This document shows, one piece after another, positions 18,833 to 29,978 of a DNA stretch of 64,000 nucleotides. The DNA comes from Chloroflexi bacterium TSY (GTDB lineage Bacteria; Chloroflexota; Anaerolineae; Caldilineales; Caldilineaceae): the NCBI GenBank assembly GCA_019217005.1, contig JAHBNG010000023.1:87225-151224 (forward strand). Direction: 5' to 3'. The notes beneath the pieces were generated by a model that was not told where the DNA came from, did no database searches, and was given only the letters and a program-made list of their open reading frames with translations. Positions within the stretch are counted from its first letter, which is position 1. Each line of letters opens with the position of its first letter. The position numbers and the translations under genes were made by a program.

Positions 18833-19206
18833 TGAGTCAGGATCATCGATGAAAAGGGTAGTATACTACAAATTGTGCAAAAGCTACTTGGCCAGTCAGA
18901 GCGAAAGCGAATTTACACACAATCTGGGATACCACCGTGAAAAGAGTAAAAATCGGTATGATTCTCATAACCACATCATTTAAACTTCGGACAATTGTCT
19001 CTCGATAGCAAATAGTTCGATTGTCTGAAATATAAGCCGCATTTCCATCAGAGTAAAAATGAGCTTGATTCGCTCTTTTGGCTGATGAACAATTGAGTCA
19101 CCCAATAGCACGCGACAAAGATTGTATCTAATGCGTAAATAAATTTCGTTAGCAGTATATCACAACGCTAGGTTGGCGGAGCAGAACTAGATAATGTAAA
19201 CTATAC
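18833..19206. other. Intergenic region upstream of the beta-helix gene
   Basis: No gene. A 12-bp perfect palindrome GTAGTATACTAC is at 18858-18869, 26 bp before the beta-helix start, and could be an operator or overlap its promoter. The text around 18970-19070 (CATTTAAACTTCGG and later AGAGTAAAAATG) loosely resembles the inverted-repeat region at 35530-35610. Confidence 0.35.
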
Positions 19207-19210
19207 TTAA

Positions 19211-20824
19211 TACTACTGTGCATCAAGTAAAGGCTCGATAATGTTCGATTTTTGCACAAGATAATGCGAGCGTTTAGCGGAAGCAAGACGACGTTGCTTG
19301 TAGCGAAGGCGCTCGATAGTCTCAGCGAGTGTCAAGACAGGTTTAGGCAGAACGGCATGGAGAAGTTCAACAACCTGTGGCAAAGTGAGAGCGGGGGCAT
19401 CATATTTGAGGAAAAACTGAGAACGAGCCAAGAAACCAAAGGCCAAAATGACTAAGGTCATATGATGATGCCAACCGAGCCAACTGCGAGTTTCATATTC
19501 GTTGAGTCCGAGAAACTGCTTGGCTTGTTCAAAAATGGTTTCAATGGGCCAACGCAAAGCAGAAACAGTGGCGAAGTCATCCAAGGAAGTCTCAAGGGGT
19601 GCATTGGAGAGAAAGTATTGCAGAGAGCAATCGGGATTGCGGCGGACGATGAGCCAGAGAGCAGAACCGGGGAGCCCATTGCGGACAGAGACAATGCGGC
19701 GACAAGCAATGGAAGCAACGATGAAGCCCTTGGAGCCCTCTTTGAGAACATGCTGTTGCCACTCATGCTCCTGGAAGGTGTCAGCGAGTTGAGCAACGGT
19801 GAGAGGCGTAGGTTCACCAGGCCGGACGCGGAGCTTGGAAGCTTTGCGCCCGCGTCCAGATGATGCGGGCAGATAGGTCTGGGGGCTGGAGGTCCAGACA
19901 CGAATCTCTTTGGGCACTTCAGCAAAGTAGCTGTAAGCGGTTTGGCCATCAATGCAGTCAAGCAGATGAGTATCTTTGCCAAAGGCTTCATCCATAGTGA
20001 TCCAGCGGATGGGCAACGCACCCAGGGCGTGCGTCTGCTCAATCATGGACCCAAGCCAATTCATTTTTTGTTTGGAAGGTCAGGTCAGTGGGAAGACCGG
20101 TTTTGTACCGCTTCTCTGCATACTCATCACTAAACCATTCTTGGGGGATATACAACCGACAGTTCAGTAAGGTATAGCCATGAGAGCTATTATATCCCAG
20201 GAAGACTCCGGCTTGACAGTTGGCGATCTTGCCCAGTTCGCCACACCGCTGCCGCTTGACGCCCACTGACTCTTCTCCTTGCTTGGGAATGTCGCTCCCA
20301 TCCAGGAGTAAGACGCCATTTGCGTCTCCCAACAACTCACCTGTCTGTCGAGTATGTTCCGCCAGCATCGCTTCACCGCTCCAGCGGCTCTGACCCACAA
20401 AGCTTTGCAGGGGGGCGTACACCCGATTCTCCTACTGTCGCCAGCGCGATGTTCTCGGCCGATTTGCGTTTGATTTCGGGGTCTAACAAGCCTCGCATGT
20501 AGTGGTACGCATGCTCTCTCTGAGCCACATGGCTGAAGTATGGACTATATATGGCATGATACTCCTGGAGTTGGTCGGCCAGTGCCGCCAGTTGCTCTTC
20601 TGTCAGTTCCAGCAGCGGCGGGCTTTCCAGTTGGCTGTAGTCATATTGATTGACTGCTTGAGCAAGTTTCATCTTGATTTCCTTTCATCGAAGACTGCTT
20701 CATTTTATTGGCTCTTCAGTCTATCTCATTTTTCCTTTGCATTCTGTTTGCGTTTTGTTAGCAATATGCCCAGAAATATAACGAATTTCCTTTGTGTTTC
20801 ACAATATATTGCTGCACAGTAGTA
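19211..20824 (-). mobile_element. IS701-like element, copy 1
   Basis: 1614 bp with ends TACTACTGTGCATCAA and the near complement (TACTACTGTGCAGCAA), flanked by TTAA at 19207-19210 and 20825-20828. A 4-bp YTAA duplication fits IS701. It holds one transposase gene on the minus strand. A second copy at 42159-43774 is almost identical apart from homopolymer-length differences. Confidence 0.9.
19213..20672 (-). pseudogene. IS701-like transposase, copy 1, frameshifted
   Basis: The start ATG is at 20670-20672 (MKLAQAVNQYDYSQL). The first Asp is in VLLLDGSDIPKQG and the last Glu in ALRWPIETIFEQAKQFLGLNEYETRSW. The frame breaks at a G6 run (about 20409, G5 in copy 2) and again near 20045 (C3 versus C2, T6 versus T7). 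Combining both copies gives one continuous ORF of about 480 residues, so the breaks are length changes in homopolymers. Confidence 0.82.
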
Positions 20825-20909
20825 TTAAGCCTTAAGAATAAATTTCATATTGTTTTTGCGCCGTGGGATTGAGTTATGCTAAGCAGTGAATATTTCTACT
20901 ACTAATTTG

Positions 20910-21064
20910 GGGGTGGTTCAGAATTAGGTTTACACTTTTGATACATAGATAAAAATCTATATGAGGTCATTTTCTGCCTGAGCATGGCTCAAAGTAGAAA
21001 ATATAAACATCTTTTCTCTTTGCAAAAATGTAAACCTAATTGTCCGCCTAAAATGAACCACCCC
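20910..21064 (+). mobile_element. MITE family 2, copy 1 (155 bp)
   Basis: GGGGTGGTTCA at the left and TGAACCACCCC at the right, flanked by the exact 8-bp duplication CTAATTTG (20902-20909 and 21065-21072). Internal inverted segments include AATTAGGTTTACA and TGTAAACCTAAT. It is non-coding and nearly identical (inverted) to the copy at 30730-30884. The rest of the 386 bp between IS701 and the HlyD gene holds no gene. Confidence 0.92.
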
Positions 21065-21210
21065 CTAATTTGAACAATTTTCCACTAGCCGTTTTGTATT
21101 TTATGCATTATCCTAATCCGCGGTATAAGCAATTGTTTCAATGTTTTGTCTATCTCTGGGACAAGACATCCGTTTAACAAACCATCAGCCTGAAAGGTTG
21201 GAGAACAACT

Positions 21211-22527
21211 ATGAGACGGTGGGTAATCGTTTTAATCATTTTAATATTGGTCGGTGTTGGCGGTTTTTTCGTTTTGCAGTCCCGTGGTGGTTTGGAAGGC
21301 TTTCAGGGACAAGGTGCGGATCCAACACCAACGTTAATCCCTGCTGTACAGGACAACAATGAGATTGTGGCCGAAGCTGTGGTTGTCCCTGTGCGGTATG
21401 CTGCGCTCAGTATGACAACTGGCGGCATCGTGGCCGAGGTATTGGTAGCCGAGGGTGATTTGGTCGAGGAAGGGCAGTTGATCGCACGTCTGGACAATGA
21501 ACGCCAGATCATCGCCATTGCCCAAGCCGAAGCGAGAGTGGCCAGCGTACAGGCTCGTTACGATGAGCTTGACGCGGGAACACGCCCCGAAGATATTGCG
21601 GCTGCTGTTGCTTCGGTCGATGCTGCCATGGCACGCTTGGCCCAGCTTACCGAGGAAGCGCGTCCGGCAGATGTGTCTGCTGCACAAGCCTCACTCTTTG
21701 CTGCACAAGCCTCACTTGCTCGGACTTTGGATGGTCCTGATAATGCTGATTTGATCAGTGCTCGTGCCGAGATTGAGCGGACTGAAGCTGAATTGAGCCG
21801 GGCTCAAAATGCCTACAATCGGATTAAATGGCGCAATGACATCGGAGCATTGCCCGAATCTGCCGCTTTACAGACTGCCACAATCAATTACGAGGCGGCG
21901 AAGGCGCGTTTTGACGAAGTTGTGGCAGGCGCCAAGCCCAGTGACATTGCCAGCGCTCAGGCTGAGGTTCAGCAGGCGCGAGCAAGCTTGGATCAAACAA
22001 CTTCGCCCGGTTCGGACAATGAAATTGCCGCAGCGGCTGCCGAAGTACGTCGCTCTGAAGCGCAGTTGGAACTCTTGCGCGCTGGTACGCGACCAGAATT
22101 GATTGCGGCAGCCAAGGCAGATCTAATGGAAGCTCAGACGACTCTTTTGCAAAGACGAGTCGAGCTAGAGGATACAGAGTTACGGGCACCTTTTTCTGGC
22201 ACGATTGCTTCCATTGATCTTCGCAGTGGCGAACAAGTGGCTGGCGGCAGACCCATTGTCCAGATGGGAGACTTTTCTGAGTGGCGCATCGAGACAGATG
22301 ATCTGACTGAAATCGGTGTGGTTAACATTCAAGAAGGCGATTCGGTCGTCATTACGATTGATGCGCTCGACGATCTGGAATTGACTGGCACGGTCGTTCG
22401 CATCAGGCCGCTGGGTGAAAACAAACAAGGCGATATTACTTATACGGCAACCATTGTGCCCGATCAGTCCGACCCACGGATTCGATGGAATATGACAGCT
22501 GCGGTGACAATTACACCGCAAAGTTAA
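21211..22527 (+). CDS. HlyD/MacA-type efflux adaptor protein
   Basis: 438 residues. An N-terminal membrane anchor (WVIVLIILILVGVGGFFVL) is followed by a lipoyl-like half (YAALSMTTGGIVAEVLVAEGD). A long Ala/Glu/Arg-rich alpha-helical hairpin (residues about 95-320, with repeats such as GTRPEDIAAA, EARPADVSAA and GAKPSDIASA) comes next. The second lipoyl half LRAPFSGTIASIDLRSGEQV and a beta-barrel domain close the protein. It links an ABC exporter to the outside. GGAG precedes ATG 21211. The permease starts 11 bp downstream and the ATPase follows, forming one transport operon. Confidence 0.92.
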   Translation: MRRWVIVLIILILVGVGGFFVLQSRGGLEGFQGQGADPTPTLIPAVQDNNEIVAEAVVVPVRYAALSMTTGGIVAEVLVAEGDLVEEGQLIARLDNERQIIAIAQAEARVASVQARYDELDAGTRPEDIAAAVASVDAAMARLAQLTEEARPADVSAAQASLFAAQASLARTLDGPDNADLISARAEIERTEAELSRAQNAYNRIKWRNDIGALPESAALQTATINYEAAKARFDEVVAGAKPSDIASAQAEVQQARASLDQTTSPGSDNEIAAAAAEVRRSEAQLELLRAGTRPELIAAAKADLMEAQTTLLQRRVELEDTELRAPFSGTIASIDLRSGEQVAGGRPIVQMGDFSEWRIETDDLTEIGVVNIQEGDSVVITIDALDDLELTGTVVRIRPLGENKQGDITYTATIVPDQSDPRIRWNMTAAVTITPQS

Positions 22528-22538
22528 GGAAGTATCCA

Positions 22539-25500
22539 ATGATTTCTCCGCGTTGGCGCAAAGTGCTGCGCGATCTATGGTCGAATAAGACTCGTACAAT
22601 TCTCGTGCTGCTCTCCATTAGTGTTGGTGTGACTGCGCTGGGAATGGCAATGGGGTCACAAGTAATTGTTGATCAGAGCCTACCTAATGCGTATGCTGCG
22701 GTCAATCCGGCGAGTGGCACAATTTTTACATTGACCACCTTCGATGACGAGATGATTCGCTCCATCAGGTCGATGCCAGAAGTGGCAGAGGCCGAAGGAC
22801 GTCGTCTTGTTAATCTACGCTTTCTGGCCAAGAATGGCGAATGGCGTAGCATTCAGGTGAACGCGATTCCAGATTATGATGACGTCACGATCAACGAGAT
22901 CAACCCTGAGGAAGGTGAATATCCGCCCCCTCATCGCGCAATGTTGATCGAACGCGCTTCGTTTGCCGACTCATTGGGATTGGGTGACGTTACAATTGGT
23001 GATACTCTTCTAGTTGAGTCGCCGAGTGGCAAAAAGCGGGAAATGCAGATTGCGGGCAGCGTACACGATATGAGCCAATTGCCCGCGTTTATCAACGGCT
23101 CTGGATATGGTTATATCACCTTTGAAACGCTGAAGTGGCTGGGCGAGCCAGAAGATTTTAACCAGGTTGTCTTTGTGGTCGAGGAAAATCCGCTCGATCA
23201 GGAGCACATTACGCAGGTTGGTAAACTGATTCAGGACAAGCTGGAAAAAGGTGGCGAGTCGGTGATTTTTACGCTGATTTTTCCACCTGGTGAGCATCCG
23301 GCACAGAATTTTTTGAACGCGCTTTCTCTGATTTTGGGGGCGGTTGCTCTTCTTGCACTGATTCTAAGCGGGTTTCTGATTATCAACACGCTTTCGTCGA
23401 TCTTGACCCAGCAAGTACGCCAAATCGGCATTATGAAGGCCATCGGTGGCCGCACCTATCAGATTACGAGCATGTATTTCGTGCTCGTGCTGATCTTTGG
23501 TCTACTTTCACTCTTCATTGCTGTTCCGCTGGGGGCATTTGGTGCACTCGGTGTGACATCGCTCTTTGCTGGTTTTCTCAATTTTGATATAACTTTACTT
23601 TCTGGTAAAAGAAAAGAGATGAGGTGAGAAATGTGACAAAAAGCGGTTAGCAGTTCATCCAAAAGGTAGAGAACCCAAAAAGGAGGAAGGAATGCTAACC
23701 GCGCCAGAAATAACTATAGCAGTACTGATGAATGTATTGCAAGTAACGCCGATGGGAACAAACGTAAATGTAATGCGTCTGATGTGGGCAATGCTGAATG
23801 GGTCGTTTCTGGAAAGTCGAGGAGCAATCCATAGCGCATTGAAAGAAAGCGGGTTTGAAGATGAGGAGCCCGGCGAAGCTGGTGGAGCTTTCGATATGGA
23901 TCATGGGATATCACAAGTCTGCTGGGGTCGTGGCAAGAAGAAGTGGAAAGGGAATGGGAGGCAAAAAAGTTAGAAGGGTACCGAGTGAAAAGCATAGATA
24001 TCACAGGGTTCTGGCGACCGAAGCTGCAAGGGAAAGTGAACCGACTCTATAACTCAACGGCTCGTCGGCATTGCCCGCGCTCATCTTTGGAGTGATGATA
24101 AGCTCGGGGGAGATAGGCGGGAAGCGAGTGCCACTGCTCAAGGCAATCATGAGATGCACGGTTGGAACAAAGGAAAGTGAGTTTCGGAAAAAGCTGCTGA
24201 CAGAGACGAAGAAATCACTGGAGTCAGACGAAGTGGCGGTGGTCGATGCCGGGTTTACAATCAGAGAAATGCTAGAAAGCGGCATCGACCGATTTGTCCT
24301 GCGGGAAGCCATTAACTGCACAGTGCGCCGCAATGAGTTCCCCAAACGCAAAGGAAAAGGCAGACCACCTGAATATGGTGATATTGTGCGTCCGCTCTCG
24401 CAGCTATAAGGGAAAGCGACTCGAGGCTACAACTCCGGACTCGTCTGGTCGCTTTCTATAGTGGTCGCCTGATTTGCTATCAAGCATGGCACAATCTCGT
24501 CCCCAGAACAACCAAGGTGGATACAGCCAACCGTACCTACTCGATTTACGTCATTCAGGATCCGGCCTACAACACACCTTTGGTTTTGGCGACCGTTATG
24601 ACTTTGCAGCCTGAAACCATTTATCTTGTCTACCTGGAACGCTGGCCTGTTGAACCTCCCCCCCTTGGCTTCCAAGCAGATGATTGGCTTACATCGTCAA
24701 TTTGTTCATGCCGATGAGGCTTGTTTCCGCTTACCTGAACTGGGGCTGCTGGCTGGCAATCTTCTTTCCCATTTAGCCGCTTCTCTTCCTCCCATACCGA
24801 CTGGCTACTGGGATCGAGAGCCTCAAGCCACTCCCGGCAGGCTGCGCCGCGTTCTCTCGAGTGCTCTTTTTCCAACTCCCGACCAACTCGACCCTGACTT
24901 TCGGAAAAAGGCCTCGGTTTCACACCATTTCCCTAAAGGCGTTCTCGCTCATCGCCGCCTCAATGCCGCTGCTTAAACTAGCCGAGCACTATTTTTACAT
25001 TTTATCCCGTTTTTTCAGGGTGGATTCTTTTTTCCGCCCCTTTCGGTTTGCCCTTTGTCACTCAAGCCTTTACCAGAAAGTAAAGTATAACCGGCCTTCA
25101 GCTGGAACCACAAGTCGTATTGATCCAAACGGTGATCGCGCTCAGCGCGCCAGTTCTTGCTGCCATCATTCCGATTCTATGAGGGGTGACGGTGAGCGTT
25201 CGCGAGGCAATAAGCGAGCAGGGTCTCGGCAAGGGGCGTTTTGGGCGCGGCTTGATCGATCGATTTGTGCTGGGTTTGCGCCGTGTGATTCCGATGGAGA
25301 GACCGGCACAAATCTCGCTGCGCAATACGTTTCGACGCAAAGCGCGGCTGACGCTGACGTTGATCACGCTATCGTTAGCCAGTGCGATCTTTATTTCGAT
25401 CTTCAGTGTGCGCGCGTCGCTCCAACAGACGTTGGATGATGGATTGAAATATTTCGACTATGATATTCAGATCATCTTTGACCGTCCCTATCGCACCGAC

Positions 25501-26445
25501 CGCATTCAGCGTCAAGTTTCTAGCTTGCCTGGGGTTGAGGGGGTAGAATCCTGGGGCTTTGCCTCGGCGCGACGAGTGCGACCAGATGAGACGGAGAGCG
25601 ATAGCATTATTGTCTATGCGCCGGAACCCGATACCACGATGCTCAATCCAATTTTGGTTCGGGGACGTTGGCTGCAAGCGGATGATACCAATGCCATTGT
25701 GATCAACACAGATGTCCTGAGAAACGAAGATGATATTGACGTTGGTAGCACAGTGACTTTTGATATCGAGGGCAAGGAAAACGATTGGGTTGTAGTCGGC
25801 ATTGTGCGCGGTGTTCTCTCTGGGCCAAATGCATTTATCAACTTTGAGCACTTTGGTCGCGTCACCAACGCAGTAAATCGCGCCCAGATCTCTCAAGTGC
25901 GCTTGACCGACCGCAGCGCAGAGAATCAGTCGATCCGCGGTCAAGAATTAGAAGAAGAATATCGACGCAGTGGCTTTCGCGTGCAGCAAATGCAGACGAT
26001 TGCTCAACTGCGCACAATTATATCGTCGATCTTCAACGTAATTATCATTTTTATGCTCTTTATGGCTGTTTTGTTGGGATTTGTAGGTGGGCTTGGGTTG
26101 ATGGGCACCATGAGCATCAATGTGATCGAACGGACGCGCGAGATCGGTGTTATGCGTGCGATTGGCGCGTCGGATCGGTCGGTGCTGCGTATTGTGTTAT
26201 TAGAAGGGATGGTTATTGGATTGATCAGTTGGTTGATCGGTGGGTTGATTGCCTTGCCAGCCAGTAATCTCTTGACAAATGCCGTGGGCGTGCAGCTTTT
26301 GCAGGCGGCCCCCAGCTACATCTTTTCAACAAGTGGCGCAGTTTTATGGCTCTTTATTATTTTGATTCTGGCTCTTCTGGCCAGCTTCTTACCCGCTCGC
26401 GGTGCGTCACGCTTAACAGTGCGCGAAGTGTTAAGTTATGAGTGA
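22539..26445 (+). pseudogene. FtsX/MacB-type ABC transporter permease, interrupted by IS and nonsense codon
   Basis: ATG 22539 follows AAGGAAG. The first half has an N-terminal membrane span, a periplasmic MacB-like domain and the FtsX-core segment QVRQIGIMKAIGGRTYQI. Coding stops at NFDI where a 1493-bp IS (23593-25085) is inserted with TATAA duplication. Joining across it gives NFDITGLQLEPQVVLIQTVI. A second lesion follows: an in-frame TGA at about 25180 in PIL*GVTVSVREAIS, where related permeases often have Arg, so CGA to TGA is plausible. The second half (GTG 25186 onward) carries another MacB/FtsX unit ending SRLTVREVLSYE. The restored protein would be about 800 residues with duplicated FtsX cores. 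It exports an unknown substrate with the neighbouring adaptor and ATPase. Confidence 0.88.
23593..25085 (+). mobile_element. Unassigned DDE insertion sequence, copy A
   Basis: 1493 bp with inverted ends CTTTACTTTCTGGTAAA / TTTACCAGAAAGTAAAG and 5-bp duplication TATAA (23588-23592, 25086-25090). The remnant transposase is split over several frames: MLTAPEITIAVLMNVLQVTP at 23692, then VAVVDAGFTIREMLES near 24235 and YLERWPVEPPPLG near 24640, which look like the D and E regions of an IS4-superfamily DDE enzyme. A second copy lies at 40130-41590. Family placement is uncertain. Confidence 0.85.
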
Positions 26446-26781
26446 CGACATATTGTATGGTACGTTATTTGGATCAACTTGAGAACCGGAGTTTTCGCCC
26501 AATCCATCTGCCGGGAAGGGGTCAGAAACAAGCTGCCTAACAAGTCTATCTGTGGCCCATTCCCGGTAGATTAACTACTCTAATTTCCAAGTTGATTTCG
26601 GTATGGTTTAGAAATAGTTGGGTTGTATGGAGCTTATTGACGTTCGTGATCATTTCTGCTAGCGAAGCGAAAGATTATCTGTAGGTCATCCTATTGGCGT
26701 GATATGGCTGCCCAAATCCTCATAGAATAACCTACTACGAAACCAGCGGATACAAAAGATTCACTCTGATTCATAGAGGGT
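26446..26781. other. 336-bp intergenic region with imperfect inverted repeat
   Basis: No gene seen between permease and ATPase genes. CTGCCGGGAAGGGG near 26508 pairs with CCCATTCCCGGTAG near 26557 around a 35-nt loop, a palindromic repeat not followed by T residues. Genes of such operons are usually closely spaced, so the gap may itself be a relic of an insertion. Confidence 0.4.
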
Positions 26782-27615
26782 ATGATGTTTAAATCACTTT
26801 TTCAACGTAGTTCCACCAATGGTGAGGCACCAGAGACGACAGGGAGAATGAATGGTGTTTCTATACCAAATAATGAGCGCCTCATCCATCTGATCGATGT
26901 GGAAAAGGCATATGAGACACCTACCGGGCCATTTTTGGCGCTGAAAGACATCGACTTGCAGATTGGAAACGGCGAGTTTGTGGCTGTAGTCGGCAAGTCG
27001 GGTAGCGGTAAGTCGACGTTAATTAACATGATTACCGGCATTGACCGGCCAACAGCGGGCGAAATCCATGTTGCAGGGACGCCAATTCATAATTTGAGTG
27101 AAGGCAAGATGGCGGAATGGCGGGGGCGCAATGTGGGCGTAATCTTTCAATTTTTCCAGCTTTTGCCCATGCTCTCGTGTGTAGAAAACATTATGCTGCC
27201 TATGGACTTCTGCAACGTGTACAAATCTAGCGAACGTCGCGAGAAGGCACTTCATCTACTCGATCTGGTCGAGATGGTGGACCATGCCGATAAGCTGCCA
27301 TCTGCTGTGTCGGGCGGTCAACAACAGCGTGTGGCCATCGCACGTGCGATGGCGAATGATCCCCCGCTCTTGGTGGCGGATGAGCCGACTGGCAACCTGG
27401 ATTCGAAGACGGCTGATTCCGTTTTTGAACTCTTCGAAGGACTCATCGGCGAAGGGAAGACCATCCTCATGGTGACGCACGATACAGAGCTTGCGAGCCG
27501 GGTAACGCGCGAAATTACAATTACGGATGGCGAGATTTCAGATGAGACGCGACGTACCTTAGACGAGGCATCAATTCCAGAGCCGGTTATGGTGATGGAT
27601 GTCGAGAATATATGA
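26782..27615 (+). CDS. ABC transporter ATPase, MacB/LolD family
   Basis: 277 residues. Walker [10 protein letters not shown] (about residues 72-80), Q-loop in [11 protein letters not shown], signature [13 protein letters not shown], Walker [14 protein letters not shown] and switch His in MVTHD are all intact. The GNLDS pattern is that of the LolD/MacB group, which drives mechanotransmission through FtsX-like permeases. About 35 extra residues precede the domain. It overlaps the glycosyltransferase start by 4 bp (ATGA). Its permease is disrupted, so the exporter is probably non-functional. Confidence 0.93.
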   Translation: MMFKSLFQRSSTNGEAPETTGRMNGVSIPNNERLIHLIDVEKAYETPTGPFLALKDIDLQIGNGEFVAVVGKSGSGKSTLINMITGIDRPTAGEIHVAGTPIHNLSEGKMAEWRGRNVGVIFQFFQLLPMLSCVENIMLPMDFCNVYKSSERREKALHLLDLVEMVDHADKLPSAVSGGQQQRVAIARAMANDPPLLVADEPTGNLDSKTADSVFELFEGLIGEGKTILMVTHDTELASRVTREITITDGEISDETRRTLDEASIPEPVMVMDVENI

Positions 27616-27665
27616 GCAACCAGGAGAAGAAGCAGATACAACGCACCCCAGAACATCGTGTTCGA

Positions 27666-27740
27666 GTGTGTCCCACAAAGTGTGTAAATGGACGCCGCTC
27701 AGCCAGAGAATTGGCTGCGCTTACACACTTTGGGACACAC
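27666..27740. repeat. 75-bp palindromic insertion
   Basis: GTGTGTCCCA at the left and TGGGACACAC at the right head 20-22-bp near-complementary arms (the left has two extra bases), with an inner CAGCCA/TGGCTG stem. It looks like a minimal MITE or IS-end relic. I cannot find a clean target duplication. It lies within the 5' end of the glycosyltransferase gene and shifts the frame between the translational start and the first membrane helix. Confidence 0.7.
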
Positions 27741-28677
27741 TCCCTCTTGTTCAACGTAGCGTTTTATTGATTCTTTTCCTCTTGCTCGCCTTTTTCTACT
27801 CAGTTGTCAATCCTCCTTACGAAGCGCCTGATGAAGTTGGACACTTTGGTTACATTCTTCATCTACGTCAGACCTACGAACTACCACGCCAACAGGTAGG
27901 CGTTTTCGGATCTGCATAGCATCCACCACTTTACTACTTGCTTGCGGCCACTCTGTCATTACCGGCACATATTGATGATCAGACAGGCATCTATCAACCA
28001 AATCCTCAATTTATGTGGCGATCTGGCGGAGGCGATGATGTCAATATTGCTCTTCATCATACAGCAGAAACCTTTCCTTATCGTGGTCATTCTCTATTGC
28101 TGCATCTATCTCGCTTAACATCTGTATTGATGGGAGCAGGAACAGTTATTCTCATTCTGTTGATCGGACGAGTGATTTTCCCAAAGAATCCAGAAATCGG
28201 CACATTTGCAGCATGTCTTACGGCACTAAATCCCCAGTTCTTATTCATCAGTGGTTCGATCAATAACGACAATTTGTTAATTCTGACCGCAACAGGGTTT
28301 TGCTTCCACCTGCTCTGTACGCTTAAAAATCCTGAATCAACTCAAAATTGGCTTTACAGCAGTCTCTGGATCAGCCTGGCAACCCTATCTAAGGTACTCG
28401 ATAGTTGTGAAATGAATATTTTCCAAATTTGACAAAAGAGACAAAAGTCATCTCAATAGATTGCATCAAGAAAAAAGTGCGAAAAAGGAGCCATCAAGAT
28501 GCAATTGCCGATAGTGAATGTAGCGCCACTGGTCAGGGAGCATAGCGAAACCTTTCGTTCAGTATTTGCCAATCGTAAACAGTTTCGCCACTTTGAAAAC
28601 TATCTGACGGGTCTGATGGTCTTGGACAACAAAAGCATGGCAAATATTGCCCGTTGCATTCTAGATAGTGCAGATAA

Positions 28678-29978
28678 GGCCAATCCAAAAAATAAAATAT
28701 ACGCGAGAAGGTGTTAAACTAGCTCTCCAAAAGGAGCAAAAATGACAATCTCGCCAGAAATGGTTGAAGTCTTGAAAGAGACGAAGGCCATGTTAAGTGG
28801 ATACGAAAGAAGGCACTTCATGGCCCAAACGGTCAAAACGATATGCGAAGGGAGTCCGACGAAAGCAGAACGAGAGTTGGGCTGGAATCGGGCGACGATA
28901 GCCAAAGCCCTGGAAGAACTAGAAGGCGGCTTCTGTTATGTCGACCAAAGCCACCGACGTGGTCGCAAAAAAGCCGAAGACCATATCCCCACTTTACTGG
29001 CCGATATGGTTGAAATCGCCGATCAATTCAGCCAGACCGATCCCACCTTTCGACCCCCCCAATTGTACACTCGACTAACCGCCGCCGAAATGCGTACCCA
29101 GCTCATCGAGCAGAAAGGATACACAGATGAGGAATTGCCTGGCGAAGAGGCCATCCGCTTGAAGCTCAATGAGTTAGGCTATGGCTCAAACCGGGTCAAA
29201 AAAAGTCAACCAGTGAAAAAGATCCCAGAGACCGATGCGATCTTTGATAGAATTCATCAGATCAATCAAGAAGCGGATGCAGACGAGACGGTTCTGCGCC
29301 TCTCTTGGGATGCCAAAGCGACGATTTTACTTGACCGTTTCTCGAGAGAAGGGATAAGTCGAGTGGTTGTCAAAGCGCTCGATCATGACTTTCAAGATAA
29401 GAAGACCGAGAAAGTCACTCCTTTTGGCATTTACCTCCCTTCAACCAAGGAACTCTTTCTTTACTTGACTCAGTCGAAAGTGACTAGTGACTTTATTGTC
29501 GACTGCCTGATTGATTTTTGGGAAAGCGTACGTGAACACTTTCCTCATGTCAAGACCCTCGTGATCAATCAGGACAATGGTCCCGAAAATCATACCCGTC
29601 GGACTCAGTTTATGTATCGTCTCACTCAGTTTGTTGAGCACTATCGTCTCTCTATTCAGCTCGCCTGCTACCCTCCTTATCACAGTAAATACAACCCCAT
29701 CGAACGGGTTTGGGGCCATCTTGAAAAACACTGGAACGGTTCTCTTCTCGATTCTCTTGAGACCGTTCTCAATTTTGCCCGTTCTTTTCGCTTTAACCAA
29801 CTACAACCCTTCGTTCACCTGAATTCCACTCTTTATGAGACCGGCGTCAAACTCACTCAGAAAGAGATGGACCGTTTGGAACAACGCTTCCAACGTTTAC
29901 CTGGTTTAGAAAAATGGTTTGTCCTTATTCCCCCTCTCCATTCTCTCGTTCGCGTATAATTATTTTTTTGGTTTAGCC
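28678..29978 (+). mobile_element. ISAzo13-like element, copy 2 (intact)
   Basis: 1301 bp from GGCCAATCC to GGTTTAGCC, flanked by TAA at 28675-28677 and 29979-29981. It is the only one of the three copies with an uninterrupted transposase and is therefore the likely active source. It is nested inside another transposon's transposase. Confidence 0.92.
28742..29959 (+). CDS. ISAzo13-like transposase, intact
   Basis: 405 residues. The N-terminal part has a helix-turn-helix-like region (TKAERELGWNRATIAKALEE); a DDE-type catalytic domain follows with RLSWDAKATILLDRFSREG, VKTLVINQDNGPENHTRRT and YHSKYNPIERVWGHLEKHW. The run of five A before GATCCC keeps the frame open here, whereas copies 1 and 3 have six. 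Start ATG 28742 follows AAAAGGAGC, a good ribosome-binding site. Confidence 0.92.
   Translation: MTISPEMVEVLKETKAMLSGYERRHFMAQTVKTICEGSPTKAERELGWNRATIAKALEELEGGFCYVDQSHRRGRKKAEDHIPTLLADMVEIADQFSQTDPTFRPPQLYTRLTAAEMRTQLIEQKGYTDEELPGEEAIRLKLNELGYGSNRVKKSQPVKKIPETDAIFDRIHQINQEADADETVLRLSWDAKATILLDRFSREGISRVVVKALDHDFQDKKTEKVTPFGIYLPSTKELFLYLTQSKVTSDFIVDCLIDFWESVREHFPHVKTLVINQDNGPENHTRRTQFMYRLTQFVEHYRLSIQLACYPPYHSKYNPIERVWGHLEKHWNGSLLDSLETVLNFARSFRFNQLQPFVHLNSTLYETGVKLTQKEMDRLEQRFQRLPGLEKWFVLIPPLHSLVRV

Noticed and set aside
25178..25182. In-frame TGA in the permease as selenocysteine
   Set aside because: No selenocysteine-insertion hairpin is evident, permeases of this family have no Sec or Cys there, and Arg at this site explains it by one transition.
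27917..27919. In-frame TAG as pyrrolysine or amber suppression in the glycosyltransferase
   Set aside because: The gene has several other lesions and TAG is used as an ordinary stop (for example argF); a CAG to TAG mutation is simpler.
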